Source: Himantopus leucocephalus (Eukaryota > Chordata > Aves > Charadriiformes > Recurvirostridae). Taken from it: a stretch of 64,000 nt of DNA. Shown piece by piece: positions 46,901-61,900 of this stretch (positions are counted from its first letter, which is position 1; each line of letters begins with the position of its first letter). The stretch spans positions 5,403,973 to 5,467,972 of the forward strand of contig RSEF01000026.1 in NCBI GenBank assembly GCA_003993805.1. Reading direction: 5' to 3'. The translations under genes and the position numbers were made by a program. The notes beneath the pieces were generated by a model. The model was not told the origin of the DNA, did no database searches, and saw only the letters and a program-made list of their open reading frames with translations.

Positions 46901-49900
46901 ATTCTGTCACTGTTTTCTTTGAAGTTCTGTTTGAAAGCTTAAATTAAAATTCTGTGCAGGTCCGTGCAAGAACCTGTGTTTAACAATTGCTCCTGCCAAG
47001 CTTTCAACAAGTCTTGGGAAATGTTTCCAAAAATCTGTAGCAATTCAGAAATTGTACATCTGCCTGGTTATGTAAGCTGTCTTTGCTTCTCAGTGTAGGA
47101 GTTCCTGAATGGTCAGTGAATAATCTTCCTGCTGGTGTTGCTTTCTTAAATTAAATTTGGGGTGTAACAAGAAGTTGCAAGATTCTGCTGCTTGTGGTAG
47201 AAACTCAGGCTGGAATTAAAACACTTGTTTACTCTTCCCTGTAACAATTGTATAGCAAACAGGAATTTGCAGAGTTGCAGTGAATGGCAATGGAGAGCTG
47301 AGGCGTGAGCAGGCAGCAGTGCCTCCGTTGCGTCCCAGGTGTTTCGCCAGTGTCTCTGTCCCTCACCAGCCTTTCATTGTCTTTGCAACAGTGATGCAGA
47401 AGGCATGGCGAGAGAGAAACCCTCAAGCCCGGATTAAAGCAGCGTATCAAGCGTTGGAGTTGAACAATGAGTAAGTCTTGGAGTACAAGTTCAATCGCTG
47501 TGTTTCTAGTGTGAAAGATTAAGTGGAGTGATGCTGAGCACACTATCAGTTTCTTGTTCTGATAATTTACTTCTAGCAAAGTTCTGAACAGCTTACGAGG
47601 GACTTCTGTGACTACGAGAATTGCACACAGGACTGTCAGTTGCACTGAAGTATTAAACTGTTCTGTAAAAAATAGCTTTTGTTCTCCCTTTTTCTTGGGA
47701 AAGATTTTTTTAAAAATCTTTGTATCAGTAACAATAACAAATGAGAAATCTTACTCAGACTGGAACAGCCTAAACTGAATACGAGATCATGTGTGTTTCA
47801 GAGATGGAATTGTGGTAAAAACTGAATAGTTATTCACAGATGAGCTGGACTTCACAGATGCCTCTCCTCTAAGGGATTTAAAAATACTCTTATGATACAA
47901 ACCAAGGAATTTCATGCACTTCTGTGATCCACTTTGTTATGTAGTCTCATTGTTTTTGTGTAAAATGTCTACCTCCTGGTTTTAAAAAAGCAAGGCAAAC
48001 CAAACACAAGAAAACCTCTCCAGACAATCACCAGAGCATTTCTAATATTTCAAGGAAAATAATTTGACTTGCTGTTAAAATTCTTTCTTTTGTTCTTTCT
48101 CCAAATGCGTGTTTTTTTCTGTAAAATGGAAAAAGTTTCTGTTTTCTTGACACTCACCATTTGAACTCAACTCAGTATTTTGGTACTTTGATATTGTCAG
48201 TGCTTAGATATTAAACATAAGCGAAAGCTGCCCATTTCTAGTGCTTTTAACACCGATTAAAAAACCACTAAACTTTGTCCGTCAGAATAATTAGTGGGTT
48301 TTTTCCATATTACAGTTGTGCCACTGCCTATGTACTCTTAGCTGAGGAAGAAGCAACAACTATTGTGGATGCTGAGAGGTATTTCAAGCAGGCTCTGAAA
48401 GCAGGAGAAATGATTTACAGAAAGTCTCAGAACTGCCATTCCCAAAGCCCCCAGCACGAAGCACAGCTGAGTAAGCACTTTTGAATCATATAAACCCGTG
48501 TTTTTGTGTGAGCAGAAATGTAAAACTAAGGTTATAATTAGTGATTCTAGTTTGATTTCCAATTCAGTGAGGCAGTTCCTACTGTTCTAGCTATGCTTAC
48601 GCGTGGTGTGCTATATGATCTTTTCCAGTACCCAAATGAATCTAAGAAGTTGCAGTTACGCTGTGTGTTCATCGTGAGTTGTCTCGCTGACATTGTCTCG
48701 GAAGGTTGGACAGGCAGAGCAGGCTAATGAAGCAGTTAGTGTGTGTCAGTAGCGCCTTCTTTTATTTCACCTAACATTTTGGAAAAAAGCATAATTTTTT
48801 GTCTTTCAACCTAGTTAAAAGTTGCTAGCATTGGTCTAGATGGGCCTTGGCTGGGACAGCAGTAGTAACTATTTTGTGCTTTTACATGTGGTTAGGGAAA
48901 AGGTTGTGGGGTTTTTTTGGGAGGCATGGCGAGAGAGGGAGAGTGAGGTAAGGATTGANCCATTCAGCTTCTAATTTACCCTTTTTAGATGTTGTAATTT
49001 TTTTTTTTTTTTTTTTTTGTCTTTTTAATCAGGAAGAGACACCAATGTATTGGTATATGTGAAAAGGAGACTAGCTATGTGTGCAAGAAAACTTGGAAGA
49101 ATACGAGAAGCAGTAAAAATGATGAGAGATGTAAGTAAAAAAGTAAATAAAAAAGCGTGCAACTCCCGTTGCTTTCAGTCACATTGTCCTAATTGATGGT
49201 TTAAAGTTCCTTTCTAGGGATCATAATCTAATTGAATTATTTTCCAATGAGATTTGCACATCGTGATTCATGATTTTTTTTTTGAGAACAGGGTTTTTTT
49301 AGTTCCTACAGCTAGGTTTTGAATTTTTAAATTATATAATGTCATATGTTCACAGATCTGTTGTCCAGTTTGCTTCATGCTTGACTCAACGACTAACTTG
49401 TCAAAATAGCCAACTTTATCCTTCAGCATATCTTTCACTTGCCCAAGGTGTGTCATAAGTTATTTTTGCATAGGAAAGTATTACTGACCAAAAGAACTCA
49501 TTGTGGAAGGTGTGGAGATTTGGGCTGAGAGTGTGTTGTATGAACCTCAGTATGCTTATTTTCTAGTAGGTGAACACAGGAAAAAAGGCGATGCCTTAAA
49601 GGTAGAAATGATGCGATTCTTTTCATGCTGCTTACACGCCAGTTTCTAACCCTGTGAAAGAACAGAACATTGAAAAAGCTTACATTATTGTCCTGATTTC
49701 TATCAAGTATTTCAGGGATTCAAGTGCAATTCTGTATGTACCCAATTTATTTCTCTTTACTGATTTGCAGCTGATGAAAGAGTTTCCACTTCTCAGCATG
49801 CTGAATATTCATGAAAACCTCCTGGAGGCACTACTGGAGTTACAGGCTTATGCAGATGTCCAGGCAGTTTTAGCGAAGTATGATGGTAAGTGATGGCTAT

Positions 49901-52900
49901 TGGGAAATACTGGTGTTTTGGTATAGGAGTACAGGTGGAGTGGGCAAGGTGTGCCTATCCAAAAGCAGATGTCTACCCATGATCTCAGCTACTTGACTAG
50001 ATTCTCTTCATCGGCACAAATGGGCGCTTCCAGAGTGCAAGTCAATTTTTTTTTTTTATTTTGAATGATGAGGTCAAATTTAGGCAAGCTAAATTGCATA
50101 CAAATTACTTTTTATGTTTTTAAAGTGAAGTGTAATCCGTAAAGAAATCTTGGAGCTCGCTTTGCTTCAATTCAGGGATTACTTTAATTTTTTAATCTCT
50201 TCTACATCCCTGGTTATGTCTAAATTCATCAGCCTTTTTCAGTCAGCACATAGCCCCCTAAGTAATTGATGTAAATAAGCTGGAAAAGGTAGTTTTCTCT
50301 TCTGTTGTCTTCCAGGCTTGGCCTCGTGATTCTGTAATACTGAGGTTGCTCGCCAGAGATTAGCAACAGGCAAGCACACCACTTGCCAGGGATGAGTGGT
50401 AGGCGAGCTTTGCTCCATTAAATGGCAGTAGTTTGCTTTCACTTTCCATCTTGACAAATATGTTTCAGGTGTTGTGCAAGTCTTGATAAAGGCTAATAAA
50501 AGATATACTTACTTTCTTATTGTCCTCAGAGTTTTGCCACCTAGATAATGCCCACATCATTAGTGTACAAAGTGCTGCTGTCAAAGCTGTCCCTTAAATC
50601 ATCTTCAGAACGGAGGGACATAGAAGCAGTATTTTGTGGCAATCGTTCCCTGCCCTTGAGAAGTTGGTATGTTCTCTCTTGTGTCTCTGTTCTTTGTTGC
50701 TTCAGGGAATCAAAAATATGATACTCTCGCCCAAATCCTCTGCCCCTTGTGCACAGCCACCCTAGCTGCCTGCTCCTGGTACTTCACTGTCCATGTCCTT
50801 CTGTGTGGATTCTTATTAATTTAACAAAACCATTTGCTCTTTTCCTGGTGCTTCTTTATGTTAACAACAGGAATTGCGCTACTTTCTTAAGAAAGAGTTG
50901 CTGATTTTTTTTTTCCTAAGCATCTGGAAAAATGAGAATGAGCTTCAAACTCTCTGTAGCGCCCCTGTGTTTTGCTTGACACGACAGCCAGACTTCTAGT
51001 AAGTGATGGACAAGCCCGGGATGGGATTTACAAAAAAAGCACGAGCCATCTGACTATACACAACATGGTACTTGGGAATTAGACCCCAGACTTTGTCTGC
51101 TTTTAAAGTAAACTTGTGCTGTGGAGTGCTAACCTTCTAATCTATAATTGTCAGCTCAAACTTGGCCTCAGATATTCTACAAAACCTACAACTAATAGAA
51201 TTTTTCCCTGTGGAACTGGAAAAGAATGGAAATTGTGTTTTCATTAAAATTTGTCCGCTTGTCTGTAATCTAATTTTTGTGGTCAGCTTCTAGTCAGTCT
51301 CTCTTTCAGTGTTACGTAAAACTGCGTTAATGTACAGTTGCAGAATTAGGTAAAGATTAGAAGCTTATTTTAAACCTTTGTGAGTTAATACAGGGAAAGT
51401 AGACTGTTCTTAAGTGTGTATTTATACATGCATTTCTCTTTGAATTCGGTTTCAGTGTCTTGGTATGTTTAGAAGAAAAAATTACTCTTTACCACCTAAC
51501 TACAACTCTGAGTTTTTAATCTGAGACTGACTGGTGACCAGAAAGAAGACTGTACAAAGAAATTCAAAGTTTCTAATCATAGCTGAAATGTTCCAGATGT
51601 TACATTCATTGTCTGCCCAAGTAAAAATCTTTGAGCTCAAAGGATGTGAGCTTAAAGTGTTTGTCTTGCCTTAGAATCTTACAGCTTAATTATTTTATTT
51701 TATTGTAGATATCAGTCTTCCAAAATCGGCAGCAATATGTTACACAGCAGCCCTGTTAAAAGCCAGAGCTGTTTCAGAAAGGTAAGGAAGCACTTTTGCG
51801 AAAACAGTGGTTTGTTGCTTATCTTGGGTTATACTGTAAAATAGGAACTAAAAATGTCTAAATCCAGTGTGTAGCGGTTACATTTCTAAGAGCAAGTGAA
51901 GTGTATTTATATATACATATATATGTGTGTATATGTGCAGTTAAATGTAATTTAAAGTTTCTTTTAAGCATCCCAGGTGAAGACTTTTTTGGAGAGGCCG
52001 TGTAGGCACATGTGCTTCTGAATAAATTTTGTTTTCAGTGTCGTGCTTGTGATGTTCAACAGTTCTTTGTTTAGCAGATTGGGTGCAGGATATTTGCGGT
52101 AGTTCATGTTGGCATTTCACTTTCGTTCCGGGCTATTTGCACAGCTGATTCTAGCTTTGCCTCCGAGTAGGTGATGTTGTAACAATCTTAGGAAAGACTG
52201 GGTGCTCAATTACCTTACATAATTGACATGAAGTTCCAAAAAGTTAAACATAACTTTGTCATGTGGGCGTGGATGACAGTCAAGATACCTAAATTAACGT
52301 GAACATTTGTCTCCTAGAAGGGTTTATTTATCTTCTGTGATAAATCAGTACATTTTTAATGAACTCCAAGCTTACAATGCAAATAAACACCTGGTTAGCA
52401 TTTATTATTTACTTTTGCTCAGCATGGGTTTTTCCCTTCAGATTCTCCCCAGAAACTGCCTCCAAAAGAGGGCTCAGTACAGCAGAAATTAATGCTGTGG
52501 AAGCAATTCACAGAGCTGTGGAATTTAACCCTCATGTTCCAAAGGTAAGAGTATTTTATTTCCTATTGGACCACTTTTTTTGTCTTCTGAAAGAAGTTAT
52601 CATCTTGTTACTTGAGCCTTTCTAGCCCCATGTTTTCTTGAAGGTGGTTATAACTCCAGCCATTGAGTTGTTAAACACACGAGTATTTGTATGGTAAATG
52701 TCTGGTGACCAGAATCAGTTGTTTGCAATAGGTGATGTTTAAACTGGGTTTTTTACAAAAAAATTTAAACTTAACATTTTCTAACTCTTTGGAAAAAACA
52801 GTATGTGTTAATGAAGGCCCTTTGTTGGGTAAGGGTAAGCATTAATAAATAGAAATTTAAAATCCCTGAAGCTAAATTAAGTTCTCCAAACAATAACTGC

Positions 52901-55900
52901 TCATAGAATTTCAAAATAACTTTTTTCTGCTGTGCTCCCGAGCATGGCTCCAGAACTTGGGTTATGGAAAGATCTACAGTCACTTATTTTCTTCATCCAC
53001 ATGTAAACAAGATTAAGAGTCAGTATTGCTACAGGCTGTAGTTTAATGTCTGGCATTGCTTGAAGTGGCCAAGATAGGGATTCCACTGAGCATTGGGTGA
53101 AAATAAAATCTTACGTTGCTTTTTACTGTACTCGTATTGTGATGCATTCAGTTTGAAACCCTGAATGCAGGAGGTTGCCTTAGTCCTGGACCTAATCCTC
53201 TGCAAATGATCTTGGAGTCCGAGTGACTATTGCTGTGAAGGCTCGAATTATCCAGCCGCTCTATTCTGTCTGCCTGTCCAATCTAATAGAATGTGCACTG
53301 AGAAAGCTAATTGCTGGGAGAAATTGCTGCTTGTTTGCATGACTGATCAAGAGCGTAGCAAGTTCATTTCAGACAGTCTCAGACAGATTTTTCTTTAGCC
53401 TCTGCCTTTAGGGGAAGAAGATTATAACGCATTATCATTATCTAAAAGTTCTTTTATTTTGTATATCCTTCAGTTGTTTCAGGAGCCTCATGTACCTTTT
53501 TAAAGATATCATTTCAAGCAGGCTGTTTGCAAAATGTGTTCCATAGTTCTACAGACAATCATGGAAACTGATTCCAGGTTTCAGTAATTTGATCTTCTCT
53601 TCTAATTGTGTACCTATCCAGTCATCTTCATTATTTTTTTTTTTATTACAATACTGCCTGGAAATACCAATTGATTAGATGGCAGGGCAGAATTTTGGTG
53701 GTGCTGGCTATCTAGAGCTCTGAAATGCTCATAGGCAAAGCAAACAAGTGAACAAGGGCATGAACAAGGGAAGTAACTTGCCCAATGGCTTACAGTGGAC
53801 TAGTGGGGAAGAAAATCTGGTTTTTGAATTTGCAGTCTGTTCTTTCCCATGGACTAAAAATAAATGAGTACATAAAGTAGAAATCCCTTTGTTCTCGCAT
53901 CTGATGAAAGTGGTTGTCTTTGCACATAGCATCATTTTGCATAAGGAAAATAATGTTTGTTTCTCTTTGTTCTGAGTTATGCTTTTGCAAGGATGAGTTT
54001 TGTTTGGAAAGTGTGAAGGGCATTTTCCAGTGCTAGAGAACTGGTAGTCTTAAGCCATTTCAAATTAGAGATCTGTAACCACATCTTGATAATGTATAGA
54101 ACAATCTTTCCCAATCATCTTCTGGATATCTTACAGATTTTTATTGTGTAGAAAGACTTAAATCTGCAAACCCCAAGCTGTTTTCAGTACCGATACCTTG
54201 CCTGTCTTATGGTTAAACACAGATGCAAAAACCTACCCGACTGTGGGATTTTTCTGTTTACGTGGTAACGTGGGTGCAGAGACAGCCGAAGCGTGGAGGT
54301 CGGCGTTGGCATGTTGTGGCAGTCCTCGCAGTGGAGCTGCCCCATCCCCGCTGCGCCGCTGTTCCCTCGCTCTCTGGGCAGTTAGCACAAAGGAAGAGTG
54401 GGCACTGCGGAGAGCAGGAGCAGTCGGGTCAAGGGTCAGATATTTGAGACCATTTTCCCACAGCAGCCCTGTGTGAGTGATCCTTTACTGTGTTAAAAAA
54501 AAAAAAAATAAAAAAAAATTGAAGAGGATTAGAGGGGATTAGCGAGAATATTACCCTGCAGAGTGCAGGCCCAAGGCACTAAGAGAAGAACCTAGCCAGG
54601 CAGTAAATGTGCTTTATTTGGCCAGGGCATAACCCCTCCTACATTCCTTCAAGAAACTGAATGGGAAAAGTTAAGTCCTCAAACTGGATTAGTAAATAAT
54701 CTCATAGTTTGTGGCATCTGCTGAAATAAATCGGCGAGTTAGCTGCATTCTTACACTTTGGGAGACAGTCAAAGGAATTGCCAGCTACATTGATCAAAGA
54801 TGCGGATTAACTTTGGCTGTTATTGGTTGAGACACTATTTGCTAGGAAAGAACAACTCACAGGTAAATACTAGAGCTGGAACTGTCGTTTCATTCTTGTA
54901 AAAATTACTCATCTGTTTTTAAAAGCTAAGCTAAAATGAATACCTGTCTTTTTTTAATGTACCATGAGAAAACAAAATCGCGTGTCTTGTGTTTCAGGGG
55001 AAATGGAAAATGATTAATCCTGGTGTTCTTTGACCCTTCTGTGCATCAGAGATCCGGCTGATGTACAGAGAAGGCTGAAATTGAAAAAATCTGAAATCAG
55101 AGATACTTTGTGGTAGTCCAGCAAAACCACATTAAAACAAGATTTTCCTGGGTTTGGTGTATTATTCTTCCTTTGGTTAGAGTACTGACACTTCTGGTTT
55201 GCTGCTCGTGCTTGAGAGCTAACAAGTACTCAGCCTCCTACACTGAAACTTTCAGTGATGAGAAAAAATACCATGGGGTTGTTTTTATTAGCCTAAACTT
55301 GTAGCTCATTGGTATTGTAGCTCCAGTATTATACTTTATGTATATTCCACAAGAATGTATGTTTACTTTGCCTGACTGAAGATGTGCTTTTTTACCTGAT
55401 ACTTTGTGTGTGGAAACCCCAATTTAAGAGTCTTATCCACAGATGTGTGTTTTGCCGCTTTTCACGTCCCACGCGAGTGCGGGCTGTATGCGCTGGGTCA
55501 GGATTGGGCTGTTTCGTCGACAGGTAGAAGTCGGCCCCTGTGTGATATGATGAGTTACACCTTGAATGATCACTTAAGTTGCACAATTAAAAATTTCAGA
55601 GTATTCCATGTAAACGTGTGTGCTTTCCGTTTTTACTTTCAGTATTTACTAGAAATGAAAAGCTTAGTGCTACCTCCAGAGCATATTCTGAAACGAGGGG
55701 ACAGCGAGGCAGTCGCGTATGCCTTTTTTCACCTCCAGCACTGGAAGAGGATAGAAGGGGCTCTAAATCTGCTGCACTGTACATGGGAAGGCAGTAAGTA
55801 TATCTCCTTGGGTTTTTTTTTTCTGTACAGTAGGGTAATCTCTCTGCCTTTGTTCACCTCAAACACAATTGGCTCTCTTTGTGAGAAGCTGGTCGCTTAG

Positions 55901-58900
55901 TTTAGATACAGATCTAATGTCACTCACTCTTTTTTCAGCATTTAGGATGATCCCATACCCGTTAGAGAAAGGTCATCTTTTCTATCCCTACCCGAGTTGC
56001 ACAGAAACAGCAGACAGAGAACTGTTGCCAAGTAAGTGGTTTCTAAGCAGTAATGATAATAAAACATAAGCTAAGGACATGTTCAGTTTGTGGTATTCTG
56101 TATTTACCTTACTGTGATATTTTAGTTTGAGCTTCCTGTGAAGGGGATTCAGCTGTTTGTTGATGTCCCTCCCAAATGATCCTGAAGCACTTGACGTGTG
56201 TGCGGTAGAATGTTAATTGATTCTGTAATAACAGAAGTCCTTCAAAGATGAAGTCTGTGTGTGGTACATTCAGACTAAGTTTGGGCAACTTTGAGAACAA
56301 CAGAATGGAACAGTTCTTTCAATTACTTCTTTTAAAAGAAGTCATGGATTTGGCTACTGTCGTACAGAAGCTGTTTCCTTTTGGCAAAGGAATAAGTGCA
56401 TGGTTCAGTCCTGCATTCAGGTATCTAGCAGAACTGTGCGCTTACAGAGAATCCTTGGTTAATCTATAGCTTCGTAGATTGTGTATTGCTTTCTGTCGTT
56501 AATTCACTGGTGCATATTCGTCTGCCAGACATATGCTTCCTGGAACTCTTTATCCATGTGGGTGTTTTTATGGATTTATACTAATGCTTGATGCCGAACA
56601 GTAAGTCATCTCCAACTGCCCATTACGCCAAGATTACTTTATGCAATTATGAGCCTACCTATTTTTTTTTCTTTAGGTAAGGCAAACAAACTAAACCACT
56701 TGGGCCAATGCTTATCATATTTAGGAAAATAGCATTAGATAGATTAGAACTGGACTGTTAATTGTGCATGTTAATCGAATTCCTTTGGGAGTGAACTTCT
56801 ACATTATGAAGAAACACAAGTCCCGTGGGAGTGGAAAGGGCTACTGCAAAAGCAGCATCAGACCCGCTGAGACCACAGCTGTGGAAAGGAAAACTACACA
56901 TACGTATTTCTATTTAAAAGTCTGAAGTTATATTTAAAATGTGTAATTTAAATTTGCCCCTAGACTGCTTTAAATTACTCATTTCGCACTTATGCAGGAT
57001 ATTGCACAAGGAATTCCTTGGTTAGCAACTAACCCTAAATTGTAGACTTCCCAGCATAATTAAACACCAACACATGCAGATATTTCAACACGATCACTCA
57101 CGCATTCCTGTTATGTTTTAAATATAAAACTACCCATAAATAAAATCATCTTAACACTTTTATTGCAGTACTTCCTTGAGAAATCTTGACACTTTATTTT
57201 TTTAAATTTATCTATTTATAATAATGTTGGCCAAATTAATGATTCAAAAATCCTGTATTGGCCTAACTAGTAACAATTGTTACCCAAATGGCTCTGAACA
57301 TATAGAATTATCTTTAGTTGTCCTTACCTATTTTGGATTTGATCTTAATTTCCCGATGTGGGAAAATCTAGTGCAAACAGAATCCATCCCATTTTTTTTT
57401 TTTCCACTTTCCTAATGTAGGTTGAGACCTTTCCTAAATTATATAGCTCAGTGTTTTAAAAATCAGGTGAGTTTCTGCATAGTGGAAGAGCCGAACAGTG
57501 TTCTGTAGGAGACAAGGGTTTTCTTTGGTTGCTCAGCAGAGAGGTGCATGGTGCTCTCGTACGCGTCATGGCCTCGCAGGGCTGGGTGCGTGCTGGGAAC
57601 AACTGCTAATCTATGGGATAACGTTAAACATCTCTGATGGGCGTTCCACATGGAACTCCAAATGGTCTACCTAGTTGTGCTCCAAAGTCACGTACTTAGA
57701 AGTGAAACAAAACCCAAGTGCTCAGCCACTGATGAGTCGCAACAGCACAAGCCAGGGTTGCTGGCCTTGCTTTTAGAACGATGGCTTTCTGCGTGCCAAG
57801 AGTAACTGAGAGGGTAGAGTGTCTCTTTCCTCCTCAGACTTCAGTTTACTGCTTATCAAAAGCCAAAAAGTACAAGTACAAGGTGAAAAGCAAGTACAAT
57901 AAAAATGAATACAATTGTATTTCTTGTTTTCCAAAAAGGCTTACTTAAATTTTGATGCTTTTGTTAGATTTTAAAAACAGCTTGTCAGGAAGTGTGCAGC
58001 CCTTTCATAATTACTTATGTCTATAAACGCTATTTTTTTCTTCATTTAAAAACCCAGTAAAATCATTGGATGAAAGTCAGAGCTGCAGGTATTCAGCACC
58101 AGTAAGTAATTGCCTATTCACCAAACGGGTCCTCAGCTGGTAACCAGTAGTAGTGTCTTGAGTGCTGAAAGCCCCATACGCCAGCCCTTGGCCCGTCTAA
58201 TCGCCTTCTTTTGATTTTGTTACCATAGATTGGAAATTGCAAGGAGCTGCTATGTACAGAATTTATAACCTAGTCCCAGTACTGTTTTCTTTGAGGTCTA
58301 CTCTGTCAGCTGCTCTGAAAAATTTACTGTAGCCTACCAACCAGAAAGCTTTGAAAAGTATTAAGGAGCTACCTTGCATGTATGTATAACATGATGGTTG
58401 TTTTGTACTTGCTGAGCTGCTTATAGGATGGGGAGATGTGCTGTTCTCTTCAGATAACAGGATTAATGCTTCAGAGGGTTGAAAACACCTGAATTGTTTA
58501 AATTGGTCTGGGTGATTCTGACAGCTTGTGAATTTTGCGTTTTTTTCCCTGTGTCCTGTTAGAAGAGCAGGTACCAAAAACTAAGCCTGATGAAGTGCTT
58601 TAAAAATAAAAGCACATACAAGTGAAAAAGAAGATTGGGAAGAGGAAGATGTAATGACTATTAATAATGAAGAAAAGCATTTAATGTGGGGGAAACGTTT
58701 TTGAGAGGTTAGGTCCCCATTATTGGGACCTAACACGTGCTGCACAGTAGTCTTGAGTCCACGCTTATTCCTCCTGAAAGTCTAGAACTGAGTTACAAGA
58801 CCGTGTAAATAATTCAGAAAACTGTCCTCAATTACCAATGCCAGTGTTCTTTTTTTTTTTTTTCCTTTCAGCATTTCACGAAGTCTCCGTTTACCCACAG

Positions 58901-61900
58901 AAGGAACTTCCCTTTTTCATCCATTTCACAGCAGGCTTATGTTCCTTTTCGGCGATGCTCGCCCTCCTTACGCACCAGTTCCCGGAGCTGATGGTCATTT
59001 TTGCTAAAGCTGTAAGTGTTGTCTCTCTCTGGAGCATGCTCAGGTAACCGTGGGATCTTTGGGAGTTTTGAGGTCCGTGGTGAAGTTGGCTCTAGTCAGT
59101 CTCATGGGGCTTGAATTATTTTATCTCCTTTTGTAAGAATCTAATTAGTGACAAACGCTGGTTGAAATTTGGGCAAAATGTCTATTTTGACAAGAAGGCG
59201 ACCTGTTACTATAACATACTGTGGCTTTAATCTGCACTCTTACGGTGAGAGAGAGCAGCATTTCAGCACCAGAGAAATTTTGCCACAGAGCACTGTGGTG
59301 AGTATGGATTTTATTCTCATAGAAGTGGAAGACTGCGGTGTGAGAGCCTCAGAAAATAAATCAGTTGACGGGAGATTTTGAGAAGTGAGTAAAAGGCAGG
59401 CTGGACTGCAGAAAAAATGGGTCTGTTGCTGAGCACTGGAAACTAGTAGCATGATGTGAAGGGAACGGACGAGAACAGAGGTAAAGTAGCTGTTAAGTTC
59501 CAAGCCAGGTTCAGAAGTTAGTTAGCTGTCACGTACCTTTTAGGGACTAGACCGATGGTTTTGTATCTCGTCTGGTTCCAGTTACTAGATGGAGAACGTG
59601 TTCAGTGACCACAGTTCTGTCATTTGAATACCTGTTCAAGGATAGAAATTGGGCTGAACTTGACAATGGCAATCAGGCTTTTAGCTAGATAAGTTTCTAA
59701 TCTGTGCTGCTTTAAATATATATAATACGTCTGACGTAAATACGTATGTTGAGCCATTTGCTCCTATGCGTGCCTTCTGTGCCCATCTCCTTTCTCCCTC
59801 CCTCTGCCCTGCTCTTTTTAGGGTTTCTTACCTCTTAACATTGCTGCTGGTTGGAACCTTGTCATCTCTCCCTGGGCTCCGAAAGCTGTGCTGTCCTACT
59901 TCGACAAGGAAAAACTGCATAGGCAGCTTCCCCTTCCCACTTCTCAAACTAAGCATGCAGTGTGTTTGGCTTTTATTGAACTGTGGATCTCATGCAGTAG
60001 AGCGGACTGGCAAATAAAGAGCTCTGAACTCTCAATGAATCATTTATTCTAGCTTTGCTAGTCAAAATGCAGGGTGAAAGGCGTTATGCTTTCTTGCTGT
60101 TTTAAAGCAGCAGGTAATGGAGACCCGGGAGGTAAGCCTTTTTTCTTAAGAATACTTTGTTCCTAAAAGCGTTGGCTTTGCTAGCGATTCTAGTCGACAG
60201 CGTCCAAGTCGTGCAGGTCTGAGAGTGGGGCCTCATTTCCACACAGTTCTGTTGATCTTTATGTTGGAAAATGTAGTTGGACATGCCAGTGACAAATTTC
60301 AGTGCTGCTCATAATTGGCTGGGTTCACAGTAACTAGGGTCTAACTATCTGCTTGATTAATTCTATAAGGATTGCATTAGCAAAGTTGTATGATTTCCAA
60401 AGAGATACAAGGTCAAATGTTATGCTAACAAAGAATTGCTTGGTGAAGTTCTCTCTGCTGGGTTTCTTGAACCAAAAAAAGACTTTGTACGAGTTAGTTG
60501 GCTTTGCGTAATGGCATTTTGAATGTCAAGTGGTGTGTCCAAATGTGGGGAAAAAAATCCCAGGGTTTGGTTATTTGGCAGTGTGTTTATTTTGCTTATT
60601 TTGTGTAGGAAAGGGTGGATAGTGTCTCTTCTGCTGAAGAGACGGTGATGAAGAAGCATGCGTGTTGCCGTATCGTTCCACCAGCCAAGTCCCGGTGGTG
60701 GCAGGCCCAGACAAGGGGGTTCTTGCCACTCCCTGTGCCGGTTTAACACTGGCAAAAGTGGAAACTGTATTGAGATAAACAGACAAGAAGTAAATTCTGT
60801 ATTCATCTCTTGAGATTGAGAGCTGAGAAGGAAATGCCATCTTCCAGTACTCTGCTGGTTTAGATAGAATTAGTGTTAAGTCCCAATCATACTCTAATGA
60901 CTAATAGTCTTCCTTATTTTAATTATTAGATTATTGTACTCTTGATCCCATTCCTGATGTTTTCAGGTGCAAGAAAACTTGTAAGAAATAATGATATTAA
61001 ATATCAAACTAACACTTCTGATTTTATTCATAGATTGCTTCAGTATTTTAAGTGTAGATAATGCTGTGATAGCTGCTAACACTTTTTAAAGCATTATCTC
61101 TTGTGTTACGGATGTGTGGGGCAGCGCTAGTTGAATTTTCATATGGAGAATGGAAGTTTACCTTCTATTTGATGACACTCGCCTCTGCACCCATGAACAC
61201 CTTAATAACACAATTATTATTTGCTGTATCTAGTGTTATATCTGCAGGTAATTCCAGTGCTTTAAGCTTTTTAAATGAAAAATTTTTACCTGTCTATTTT
61301 GTCATTTCAAGTATTTTTTCATGATACTGTGCTTTAACTTATTAAATATAGTAATTTGAGATGATAAAGTTCTAGATGGTAGATACTTGGAGTGCTTTGG
61401 CCTTAGTGAAAAAGCGATACAAAATATATTTCCAACAAATTGTTGAATTTCCAACAAATCCAGAACACAGTTTTAGGAATAACAGTTGGAAAATATTGTG
61501 TATATGGAATTTTTCTCTGTAAATCTCTGAGCGATTTAAATATGACTCCTTAGATTACATTTCAGTCGCTTCTTAATCAAACTGTTTTTTCCAGTAATTG
61601 AATCTACAGCAAACTGCATGCCTCCAAAGGGTTTTAAGAGGTTGAATACCTTTCTATTGACTTGAAAAGTCTGAGTTTACATATTTTCATTTGTTAGTGC
61701 TTGAGTTTGTTTCCTCCATAATAAATCACAGGGTAAACCTTGGCAAATTGCTAAAAATATTCCAAGTGGCCAAAAATCACAAGGAAGCATTTGCTGGTTC
61801 CAATGTATACAGTGTAATCCAGCATCGGCAGAGACCGGAGCGCTGGCAGGGGCTGGGAGCGGGCTGCCCCCGGGCTGCAGGCAGTCCTGCCCCCGCGCTC

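Noticed and set aside
59012..59046. ST7L ending by readthrough of the exon-14 donor ([11 protein letters not shown] stop)
   Set aside because: The junction is a strong GTAAGT donor at the expected conserved position, and a better terminal exon lies downstream. Kept only as a possible minor isoform.
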